A DNA stretch of 7,432 nt from Propionibacterium sp. (GTDB taxonomy: Bacteria; Actinomycetota; Actinomycetes; Propionibacteriales; Propionibacteriaceae). The notes under the pieces are model-generated. The model was not told where the DNA came from. It saw nothing but the letters and a program-made list of their open reading frames with translations, and searched no databases. Positions 1 through 7,432 of this stretch are shown piece after piece (positions within the stretch are counted from its first letter, which is position 1; each line of letters starts with the position of its first letter). The stretch covers positions 1-7,432 of the forward strand of contig JAAYAO010000166.1 of NCBI GenBank assembly GCA_012719335.1. Direction: 5' to 3'. The translations under genes were made by a program, and so were the position numbers.

Positions 1-78
1 CCGGCGAACCCGGCCAACGAATTCTATCTGAAGACCAAACGTGACCGGATGGGTCACACGATCATGCAGGAGCTGTGA
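1..78 (+). CDS. ribBA: C-terminal end of RibBA (3,4-dihydroxy-2-butanone 4-phosphate synthase / GTP cyclohydrolase II), partial
   Basis: Only the last 25 codons lie in the window, ending in TGA at 76-78. They read [19 protein letters not shown] followed by TIMQEL. The [11 protein letters not shown] stretch is the characteristic extreme C-terminus of the GTP cyclohydrolase II domain in bifunctional RibBA or stand-alone RibA. The enzyme makes both riboflavin precursors: the dihydroxybutanone phosphate and the diaminopyrimidine derived from GTP. The stop is one base before the ribH start, and the ribH ribosome binding site (AGGAG) lies inside this gene's last codons, so the two genes are co-transcribed and probably translationally coupled. 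Whether the N-terminal RibB half is present cannot be seen here; bifunctional RibBA is the usual form next to ribH in actinobacteria. Confidence 0.85.
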   Translation, partial: PANPANEFYLKTKRDRMGHTIMQEL

Positions 79-79
79 G

Positions 80-574
80 ATGGCCGGACACGGTGCCCCC
101 GAACTGACGCTGCGGGCCGAGGGCCTGCAAGTGGCGGTGATCGCCGCCCAATGGCACACCGAGGTGATGGACGGGCTGCTGGACGGCGCCCTGCGCGGGG
201 TGGCCGAGGCCGGCGCCGACGCGACCGTGGTGCGGGTGCCGGGAGCCTTCGAGCTGCCGGTGGCCTGTGCCCGGCTGGCGGAGAAGTTCGATGTACTGGT
301 GGCCCTCGGCGTGGTGATCCGCGGCGGCACCCCGCACTTCGACTACGTCTGCGCCGCCGCCACCGACGGCATCACCGAGGTGGCGGTGCGCACCGGCACC
401 CCGATCGGTTTCGGCGTGCTGACCTGCGACACCGAACAACAAGCCCTCGACCGCGCCGGCCTCCCCGGCTCCGCCGAGGACAAAGGCCTGGAGGCCGTCC
501 AGGCCGCGATCGCCACCCACCTGGCGCTCGAGAAGGTTGCGTCGGTTGAGCCCGTCGAAACCAGCAACACATGA
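80..574 (+). CDS. ribH: 6,7-dimethyl-8-ribityllumazine synthase (RibH)
   Basis: The 164-residue protein catalyses the penultimate step of riboflavin synthesis: it condenses the ribitylamino-uracil with dihydroxybutanone phosphate to give lumazine, in a cytosolic multimeric shell. Visible family features are the aryl/ribityl-binding start [10 protein letters not shown] (residues 20-29), VPGAFELP (53-60), [16 protein letters not shown] (75-90) with presumed catalytic His86, [19 protein letters not shown] (107-125) and [11 protein letters not shown] (126-136). The layout closely resembles mycobacterial RibH (about 160 aa). The ATG at 80 is chosen because AGGAG lies 7 nt upstream and ribBA ends one base before. 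An upstream in-frame ATG at 41 would lie wholly within ribBA. Oddity: residues 154-164 ([11 protein letters not shown]) are not family sequence; they are the translation of a REP-like palindrome covering 539-564 that has replaced or extended the natural end. The core fold is complete, so I expect an active enzyme. Confidence 0.96.
   Translation: MAGHGAPELTLRAEGLQVAVIAAQWHTEVMDGLLDGALRGVAEAGADATVVRVPGAFELPVACARLAEKFDVLVALGVVIRGGTPHFDYVCAAATDGITEVAVRTGTPIGFGVLTCDTEQQALDRAGLPGSAEDKGLEAVQAAIATHLALEKVASVEPVETSNT
536..568 (+). repeat. REP-like palindrome copy A (short-core form), overlapping the ribH 3' end
   Basis: The element has nested complementary arms: GTTGC (536-540) with GCAAC (564-568), and inside them GGTT (544-547) with AACC (559-562). 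Within it, GCGTCGGTTGAG (539-550) plus one C plus CCGTCGAAACCAG (552-564) match copy B at 2706-2749 on the opposite strand, identical over both the 12-nt and 13-nt arms; only the core differs (1 nt here, 19 nt in B). It encodes the last 11 residues of RibH, including the VEPVETS tail that I recall from Propionibacteriales proteins. It may also work as an RNA hairpin at the end of the riboflavin transcript. Confidence 0.75.
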
Positions 575-603
575 GCACCGACTGATCAGCCGGCAGGATT
601 CCC

Positions 604-631
604 CTGTTTCGCCGGTCGAGCCCCGCGACCG
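604..631. terminator. Hairpin between convergent ribH and rhuM; possible bidirectional terminator
   Basis: CGGTCG (613-618) and CGACCG (626-631) form a perfect 6-bp stem around the 7-nt loop AGCCCCG. It sits about 40 bases past the ribH stop and about 50 bases past the rhuM stop. There is no T-tract, as is common for actinobacterial terminators, so the call rests on position and the stem only. The left part (GTTTCG at 606-611, then a GGTCGAGCC-like stretch) looks like a decayed, oppositely oriented copy of the repeat at 539-564, so this may be a degenerate REP pair. I see nothing else in the 575-682 spacer. Confidence 0.4.
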
Positions 632-682
632 TTCCGCGTCGCCCGTACTGAGCTGCGCCGACACCTCGAAGGATGCTGAGAA

Positions 683-1723
683 TCAGTTATCACCCTGCCG
701 GTGCTCGATGGCCTGTTCCGCACGTTCGGTGAAAGCATCGAAGTCGCTGACGAACTCGGCATCCTGCCGCACCCGGAAGGTCTGGTACTGCTCCACTGCG
801 TACCGATCAGCAACGTCCTTGGCTATCGAGCCTGCGTTCTGCAACAACTCCCGACTGTCCAGAGTCAGCACCTGATCCAGGAACACCGTCCATTGCTCCA
901 TCGTGGTGGGAATCCTCCGTTCGGCCCGTGATTCGGCCAGGTTCAAGTAAGCCTCGACGAGCCGTCCCAGGTTCTGAAGCTCCTCCTTGGTGAGGTAGTT
1001 CTTTCCGACTGTGACGTCACCGCGCAACACTTTGCCGTCAGGCGCGTTCTTCCATGAGGTGAGACCCATATGAGGCTTGGTTGAGTCGGCACGGTCATGG
1101 ATCAGTTCGGCGGCGGTACGGCCGTGAACAGCGAAGTGCATCTTGTTTTGCACCGTGGCGAAGAACCGTTGGGTGGCGGGGGCGTTCGGACTGTAGTCGA
1201 CCGCGGTGGCGTAGATGTCGGTGACCTTCTGGTAGAAGCGCCGCTCCGACAGTCTGATCTCACGGATCTCTTGGAGCAGCCGTTCGAAGTGGTCCACGCC
1301 CAGGATCTCGCCGGCTTCCATCCGGTCGCGGTCAATGACATACCCACGCAGAGTGAAGTCACGCAGTACCTTCGTGGCCCATTGCCGAAACTGGGTGGCT
1401 CGGATGGAGTTGACTCGGTAGCCGACGGAAATGATCGCGTCGAGATTGTAGTGCCGCACCTGACGTTGCACCCGGCGGACACCCTCGGTGCGAACCAGTG
1501 AGAAATCCTCACTGGTTGCCGTTTCGTCCAACTCACCGCTGGCGTAAATCGTGGCCAAATGTTTTGTGATGTTCGTTCGGTCCACCCTGAACAGGTCCGA
1601 CATCATCTGCTGGGTGAGCCAAATGGTGCCTCGGTCGAAGCGCACATCGATGGCCTCGGAGTCCTGAGCAATGAAGACCAAGAACTCCGTCGTGGAGTGC
1701 TTCATGAGCTTGTCGTCATCCAT
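683..1723 (-). CDS. RhuM-family protein (Virulence_RhuM family), function unknown
   Basis: The 346-aa protein is a full-length member of the family named after Salmonella SPI-3 RhuM; its biochemical role is not established. Visible hallmarks: IWLTQQMMSDLFRVDRTNIT (residues 34-53), which looks like a DNA-binding helix-turn-helix; the GEL motif (63-65); YNLDAIISVGYRVNSIRATQFRQWATKVL (92-120), the family signature; a middle helical segment LSERRFYQKVTDIYATAVDY (158-177); and KPHMGLTSWK (216-225) followed by KNYLTKEEL. Start choice: ATG at 1723 has GAGG 6 nt upstream; a TTG two codons earlier directly abuts that GAGG and is unlikely. GC is visibly lower than in neighbours: I counted 132 of 240 bases (55%) in 1501-1740 against 132 of 180 (73%) in ribH 121-300. 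It stands alone, convergent with ribH and divergent from the lipoprotein gene, with no partner restriction or toxin gene. I infer horizontal acquisition. Confidence 0.9.
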   Translation of the reverse strand: MDDDKLMKHSTTEFLVFIAQDSEAIDVRFDRGTIWLTQQMMSDLFRVDRTNITKHLATIYASGELDETATSEDFSLVRTEGVRRVQRQVRHYNLDAIISVGYRVNSIRATQFRQWATKVLRDFTLRGYVIDRDRMEAGEILGVDHFERLLQEIREIRLSERRFYQKVTDIYATAVDYSPNAPATQRFFATVQNKMHFAVHGRTAAELIHDRADSTKPHMGLTSWKNAPDGKVLRGDVTVGKNYLTKEELQNLGRLVEAYLNLAESRAERRIPTTMEQWTVFLDQVLTLDSRELLQNAGSIAKDVADRYAVEQYQTFRVRQDAEFVSDFDAFTERAEQAIEHRQGDN

Positions 1724-1799
1724 GGGCAACCTCGTCGTTGGCGGTTTCGTCCATGATCACCCCAGCCTCCGACACTTCGACCGGTTGCACACGTTGCAT
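1716..1799 (-). CDS. Possible 27-codon leader or gene remnant overlapping the rhuM start
   Basis: Reading the minus strand from an ATG at 1799, a 27-residue frame (MQRVQPVEVSEAGVIMDETA followed by NDEVAHG) ends in a TGA at 1718-1716 that overlaps the rhuM ATG by 8 nt, a geometry typical of coupled genes. The frame stays open further upstream (…RVKRWWHRMQ…), antisense to the divergent gene's start. An internal ATG at 1754 is preceded by GGAGG 11 nt away. The VQPVEVSE part overlaps a diverged REP-like stretch (TTCGACCGGTTG at 1776-1787). It could be a leader peptide, the tail of a gene truncated when the cassette arrived, or chance in a GC-rich frame. No known family is recognised. Confidence 0.2.
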   Translation of the reverse strand: MQRVQPVEVSEAGVIMDETANDEVAHG

Positions 1800-1809
1800 C
1801 CGATGCCAC

Positions 1810-1826
1810 CACCGCTTCACGCGGTG
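1810..1826. promoter_or_regulatory. Perfect inverted repeat in the divergent rhuM/lipoprotein spacer; possible operator
   Basis: CACCGC (1810-1815), spacer TTCAC (1816-1820), GCGGTG (1821-1826) is an exact 6-bp inverted repeat. It lies 24 bases upstream of the -10 element of the lipoprotein gene, directly next to where its -35 would be, and upstream of rhuM on the other strand. That position suits a repressor or activator site acting on one or both divergent genes. Six-base arms in GC-rich DNA can arise by chance, so confidence is low. Confidence 0.3.
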
Positions 1827-1850
1827 AGCGTATCCGTTGGGTCCCTCGCC

Positions 1851-1863
1851 TATTCTGGCCGGG
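1851..1863 (+). promoter_or_regulatory. Leaderless-type promoter (-10 TATTCT) for the Tat lipoprotein gene
   Basis: TATTCT (1851-1856) matches the actinobacterial -10 consensus TANNNT. It is followed by exactly six bases (GGCCGG) and then the GTG start at 1863, which would be the first transcribed nucleotide. There is no room for, and no sign of, a ribosome binding site. No good -35 hexamer is seen around 1827-1833, which is common for such promoters. Confidence 0.6.
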
Positions 1864-2642
1864 TGTTCAGTCGTCGGCAGTTCCTCGGGCTCACCGGGGT
1901 GGGTGCGCTGGCGTTGACCGGCTGTGTCGGGCCGAGCCCGATCGATCCGCCCAGCCGGCGTTCACGGCGTTGCGCGGGTCGCGACGAGATGACCGCGCAC
2001 GAAACCGTCGGTGGGGTGCCCCTGGTGTACGAGGAGAACGGCCGGGCTCAGGCCTTCGCCTTCGAGGAGGGCTTCCACGGCCAACTCGATGCCTGGTTCG
2101 GCACCTGGCAGGCCCGCACCGGGCTGACCGCCGGCTCGATTCGCACCTACGGGGCCTGGATCGACGGCGGCGCCGACTGTGGCACGTCCTGGCATCACGC
2201 CGGCCGGGCCTTCGACATCGCGGGCATCAACAACGGTGACCAGGTGGTGGTGTCGTGTCGGGAGGACACCTGGCGGGAGTTCTCCGAAACCAACCGGGCC
2301 GAGCACCGACGCCGTTACTGGATGCTGGCGGCGAGTCTGCACCTGCATTTCGCCTATGTGCTGACCTACCTCTACGACGGTGCCCATGCCAATCACATCC
2401 ACATCGACAACGGGGTGTCCGGGTCGGGCATGAGCAGTTTCCGCACCCGGTCGAGGGTGCAGAACCAGGCCGTCCAGGCGATCTGCCGTTACCTGTGGGG
2501 CGTGCCCTGCGAGATCACCGGCGATTGGGATCGGCAGACCCGCCGCGCCAGCGAGGCGGTGTTGGAGCAGCTCGGCGCCGGCGGCGCGCTGACCCGCGGG
2601 GAGAACTGGGCGGTATTCCTGGACGGGAGTATCGCGCGGTAG
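1863..2642 (+). CDS. Tat-exported lipoprotein with M15/extensin-like metallopeptidase core and C-terminal peptidoglycan-binding-like segment
   Basis: The 259-aa product probably cleaves or modifies peptidoglycan outside the membrane. Residues 3-9 are SRRQFLG, a twin-arginine motif; a short hydrophobic stretch leads to the lipobox LTGC with Cys21, so export by Tat and lipid anchoring are predicted. The core holds SWHHAGRAFD (109-118), matching SxHxxGxAxD of M15 D,D-/L,D-carboxypeptidases and extensin-like proteins, with His111 and Asp118 as zinc ligands. HANHIHID (175-182) supplies the third histidine, resembling extensin HxDHFHxD. Residues 199-237 (VQNQAVQAICRYLWG … ITGDWDRQTRRASEAVLEQL) resemble a PG_binding_1 repeat. 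GTG at 1863 is chosen because it alone puts the Tat/lipobox at the N-terminus and sits six bases after a -10 element; earlier in-frame starts would run into rhuM. Extracytoplasmic cysteines 106, 132, 208 and 216 could form disulfides. Substrate specificity is not determinable. Confidence 0.78.
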   Translation: MFSRRQFLGLTGVGALALTGCVGPSPIDPPSRRSRRCAGRDEMTAHETVGGVPLVYEENGRAQAFAFEEGFHGQLDAWFGTWQARTGLTAGSIRTYGAWIDGGADCGTSWHHAGRAFDIAGINNGDQVVVSCREDTWREFSETNRAEHRRRYWMLAASLHLHFAYVLTYLYDGAHANHIHIDNGVSGSGMSSFRTRSRVQNQAVQAICRYLWGVPCEITGDWDRQTRRASEAVLEQLGAGGALTRGENWAVFLDGSIAR

Positions 2643-2666
2643 GGATGCGGCGTGCCCAACGCATCC
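2643..2666 (+). terminator. Hairpin immediately after the lipoprotein gene stop; likely terminator
   Basis: GGATGCG (2643-2649) and CGCATCC (2660-2666) form a perfect 7-bp stem with a 10-nt loop, starting at the base right after the TAG stop. No T-tract follows. Position and stem quality support a Rho-independent-like or transcript-end-stabilising hairpin of the actinobacterial I-shaped kind. Confidence 0.55.
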
Positions 2667-2705
2667 GCAGGGTTCCTGGCCGGCTCGGATGTGAGTTCGC
2701 ATCGC

Positions 2706-2749
2706 CTGGTTTCGACGGACGCCCGCTGCGCGAGCTGCTCAACCGACGC
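2706..2749 (-). repeat. REP-like palindrome copy B (long-core form) in the convergent spacer
   Basis: On the minus strand this reads GCGTCGGTTGAG (2749-2738), a 19-nt core CAGCTCGCGCAGCGGGCGT (2737-2719) and CCGTCGAAACCAG (2718-2706). Both arms are identical to copy A at the ribH end, which has a 1-nt core instead. The outer GGTT and AACC pair, and the core contains a small GCT/AGC inverted repeat. It lies between the ends of two convergent genes, where it could terminate or stabilise both transcripts, especially that of the minus-strand operon ending at 2778. The form resembles the 'ggtttcga…gctcaacc' intergenic repeats I recall from Nocardioides and Propionibacteriaceae. Confidence 0.7.
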
Positions 2750-2777
2750 CATCCCCACACTCCTCGCGGCGGCCTGC

Positions 2778-3914
2778 TCACCCGGCGTCCGGGCGACCTT
2801 CGAGCAGCAGCACGTCGAGGGCTTCGTCGATGGTGTCGACCAGGTGGATGTGGTCTTCCATCGGGCGGCCTTGGGCGAGGGCGCGCAGCAGGGGCCAGGC
2901 GGGCAGGATCTCGGTCCATTGTTCGCGGCCGACCAGCACCAGGGGTGCGATCAGGGCGCTGTCGGCGGCGTAGTAGTTGCCGGTGACGGCCTGGAAGATC
3001 TCCTGGGTGGTGCCGGCGGCACCGGGCAGGTAGACGATGCCACCGCGGGCCCGGTACAGCAGGGTGTCCTCGCGGATCGCGTTGGCGAAGTACTTCGCGA
3101 TGCCGGTGGGAAATACGTTCGGCGGTTCGTGGCCGTAGAACCAGGTCGGGATGCCGATGGTGGGCACCGGGTCGGTGACCCACTCCCGCACCCGCAACGC
3201 CACCGCCGCCCAGGCCCCGATGTCGGGACGGAAGGACGGCACGCTCGCCAACTCGGCCAGCGCGTCGTCGAGCAGTTCGGGGTGGTTGCCGAACCAGGCC
3301 CCCAGGTTGGCGGCCTCCATCGCCCCCGGTCCCCCGCCGGTGAGCACGGTCTTGCCGGCCGCGGCCAGGCCCACGCCCAACCGGGCCGCGTCGGCGTACT
3401 GCTCGGTGCCCCGCTGCAGGGCGTGGCCACCCATCACCCCGACCACCCGGCGGGATTCGAGTTCCCACCCCTCCAGGGCATCGGTGATCGCGTGGTCGTG
3501 CAGGGCCATCGCCAGGGTGTCGGCCACCCCGGCCGGATGGGTGTGCTCCCTCGTCCACGCGTAGATCTCGGCGTCGGTCGAGGTCGCGTAGTCCAGCCCG
3601 GTGCCGTCGGCGGAGCCGAACAGTTCGGCGGCGTCGTACAACCGGCTCCGGTAGGGGTCGAAGGGCAGCCCGTCCAGCCGTGGGAACAGCAGCGCTCCCC
3701 TGGCCCGCAACGAGGTCTCGGTGGCCTCGTCCATCGCACAGCCGAGAAACACCGCACCGGCGACCTGCACCTTGTCCAGGGCGGGTCGCCGGTCGGTCAG
3801 GTCAACCGATTGGATGAACCACCCGGCCAGCGAATCGGTGTGCACGATGTGTGCATCGAATTCCTCCAGCGACTCGATCTCGACCGTGCGCCGGTTGTGC
3901 CGGGTGAACGGCAC
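2778..3914 (-). CDS. LOG-family Rossmann-fold nucleotide-binding protein
   Basis: The 378-aa protein carries GGGPGAMEAANLGAW (residues 193-207) and LPGAAGTTQE (296-305), the paired phosphate-binding motifs of the LOG/lysine-decarboxylase-like fold. Family members such as LOG and PpnN hydrolyse nucleoside 5'-monophosphates to free base and ribose 5-phosphate. The usual second motif is PGGxGTxxE; here it is PGAAGTTQE, so the second glycine is Ala while the Thr and Glu remain. An N-terminal region of about 150 residues precedes the Rossmann core, making it much longer than plain LOG (about 190 aa) but shorter than PpnN (about 450 aa). The start is a GTG, 3 nt after the gdhA stop, with only a weak GGGG upstream, so translation probably depends on coupling to gdhA. 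It appears to be the last gene of the operon. The exact substrate cannot be told. Confidence 0.85.
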   Translation of the reverse strand: MPFTRHNRRTVEIESLEEFDAHIVHTDSLAGWFIQSVDLTDRRPALDKVQVAGAVFLGCAMDEATETSLRARGALLFPRLDGLPFDPYRSRLYDAAELFGSADGTGLDYATSTDAEIYAWTREHTHPAGVADTLAMALHDHAITDALEGWELESRRVVGVMGGHALQRGTEQYADAARLGVGLAAAGKTVLTGGGPGAMEAANLGAWFGNHPELLDDALAELASVPSFRPDIGAWAAVALRVREWVTDPVPTIGIPTWFYGHEPPNVFPTGIAKYFANAIREDTLLYRARGGIVYLPGAAGTTQEIFQAVTGNYYAADSALIAPLVLVGREQWTEILPAWPLLRALAQGRPMEDHIHLVDTIDEALDVLLLEGRPDAG

Positions 3915-3917
3915 GAC

Positions 3918-6407
<2,490 letters not shown>

Positions 6408-6408
<1 letters not shown>

Positions 6409-7292
6409 CAGCCGGCTCCCGGCAGCAGCAGGTACATCAGCAGCCAGGCCGCGGGAGCGGTCAGCAGCAGCGAGTCGAGCCGGTCCATGATGCCGCCGTG
6501 GCCGGGCAGGATCGAGCTCATGTCCTTGATCCCGACGTCGCGTTTGATCAGCGACTCGACCAGATCACCGAACACCCCGGTGGTGACCAGCACCACGCCG
6601 AGCACCACGCCGATCCACCAGGCGCCGTCCAGCAGCCAGATCGTGCAGGCGACCCCCACCCCGATGCCCAACAGGAAGGAGCCGGCCAGCCCCTCCCAGG
6701 ACTTCTTCGGCGAGATTCTGGGCGCCATCGGGTGTTTGCCGAACAGCACCCCGAGGATGTAGCCACCGGTGTCGCCGGCGACCACCACCGCGACGTAGGT
6801 GGCGATCCGCATCACCCCGTTGTCGTCGGCCAGCATCAGCGGCACGAAGGCCCCCATCAGCGGCAGGTAGCCGATCAGGAAGAGGCTGGCGGCGGTGTCG
6901 CGGACGTAGGCGTCGGCCCCGGCGAACATCCGCCAAACCATCGCCGCCACCACGGTGACCGCCAGGGACGACAACAGAAAGGTGCCGGCCGGCAGGATGC
7001 CGTAGGAGTAGGTGGCCGCCAGGTACGGCCCGACGCCGATCACCACCGTCCCGATCAGCACCGGCGCGAGCGCCGCATTCAGACCGAGCCGGCGCAACGC
7101 CGAGTTGACTTCGATCACCGCCAGGATCAGCAGGGCGGTCATGAAGATGGTGAAGCCGAGATGCCAGAACCACAGGGTGGCCACGGCGGTACCGATCAGC
7201 AACACCCCGACGGTGATCGCCGCCGGGAGGTTGCGGCCGGCTCGCCCGTGATCGGCTTGGGCGATCAGCTCACCGGAATAGGGTTCAGTCAT
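6408..7292 (-). CDS. cdsA: Phosphatidate cytidylyltransferase (CDP-diglyceride synthase)
   Basis: The 294-aa integral membrane enzyme converts phosphatidic acid and CTP to CDP-diacylglycerol, the branch point of phospholipid synthesis. About eight hydrophobic segments can be picked out, starting with [20 protein letters not shown]. The CTP-transfer signature is at the C-terminal end: [20 protein letters not shown] followed by [10 protein letters not shown] (247-276), matching S(x)3KR(x)3KD(x)5PGHGG(x)2DR(x)D with Asp270 and Asp273. [10 protein letters not shown] precedes it. The polar N-terminus of about 20 residues is typical of actinobacterial CdsA. The start ATG overlaps the frr stop (TGATG), with GAGG four bases upstream inside frr; the gene ends by overlapping the rlmN ATG. 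Confidence 0.96.
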
Positions 7293-7432
7293 CAGACCTC
7301 GAGGAGTTCTTCTTCCTTGCCCTTGAGCAGATCGTCGATCTGCTCGGTGTACTTCTTGGTGGTCTCCTCCAGGCCCTTCTCGGCCCGGGTCACCTCGTCC
7401 TCACCGACCTCCTTGTCCTTGACCATCTTGTC
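7292..7432 (-). CDS. frr: C-terminal end of ribosome recycling factor, partial
   Basis: The last 46 codons are present and read [20 protein letters not shown], then [20 protein letters not shown], then EELLEV. This is the closing helix of the three-helix bundle of RRF, whose family end is typically …TdKYixeIDellxxKExElmeV. RRF, with EF-G, splits post-termination ribosomes. The TGA at 7294-7292 overlaps the cdsA ATG. The rest of the gene, and probably pyrH and tsf before it, would lie beyond the right edge. Confidence 0.93.
   Translation of the reverse strand, partial: DKMVKDKEVGEDEVTRAEKGLEETTKKYTEQIDDLLKGKEEELLEV

Noticed and set aside
62..664. A 200-codon minus-strand frame across ribH.
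   Set aside because: It is antisense to ribH and the repeat; the GFDGLNRRN stretch is just the reverse reading of repeat copy A.
1724..1729. A TTG start for rhuM at 1729.
   Set aside because: GAGG directly abuts this TTG with no spacing, while it is 6 nt from the ATG at 1723.
1671..1862. An upstream in-frame extension (to 1671) giving a 323-aa version of the lipoprotein.
   Set aside because: It would overlap the rhuM start and bury the Tat motif and lipobox about 64 residues inside the protein; GTG at 1863 fits the signal and the -10 element.

Overview
The window comes from a high-GC actinobacterium. I infer order Propionibacteriales, probably Propionibacteriaceae. The grounds are the gene families, a leaderless-type promoter, and a repeat of the 'ggttgag...gtcgaaacc' type, whose read-through gives a VEPVETS protein tail that I recall from that group. 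I cannot name a species from the sequence alone.

Layout, left to right. Positions 1-574 (+ strand) hold the end of a riboflavin operon: the last 25 codons of ribBA, then a complete ribH (lumazine synthase) one base downstream. The ribH 3' end runs into a REP-like palindrome that supplies its last 11 codons. Positions 575-682 are a convergent spacer with a perfect 6-bp hairpin. Positions 683-1723 (- strand) carry a lone RhuM-family gene of visibly lower GC, a likely acquired cassette. Positions 1724-1862 are a divergent spacer with an inverted repeat and a -10 element exactly placed for a leaderless transcript. Positions 1863-2642 (+) encode a secreted lipoprotein: Tat/lipobox signal, an M15/extensin-like metallopeptidase core and a C-terminal peptidoglycan-binding-like segment. 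Positions 2643-2777 are a convergent spacer holding a 7-bp terminator-like hairpin and a second, longer copy of the ribH-tail repeat.

Positions 2778-7432 form one tightly packed minus-strand block, transcribed right to left: frr (partial) > cdsA > rlmN > gdhA > LOG-family gene. Junctions are TGATG, TGATG, an 8-nt ATGGATGA overlap and a 3-nt gap, so this is very probably one operon with translational coupling. It joins ribosome recycling, CDP-diacylglycerol synthesis and rRNA/tRNA methylation, which commonly cluster in actinobacteria, to NADP-type glutamate dehydrogenase and a nucleotide-binding LOG protein, which are less usual followers.

No RNA genes, CRISPR arrays, transposases or clear defence system are visible. 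Most of the window is conventional. The points worth a second look are the two REP copies that share identical arms but differ in core length, the ribH tail made from one of them, the RhuM cassette, the leaderless lipoprotein gene, and the gdhA/LOG extension of the frr-cdsA-rlmN cluster.
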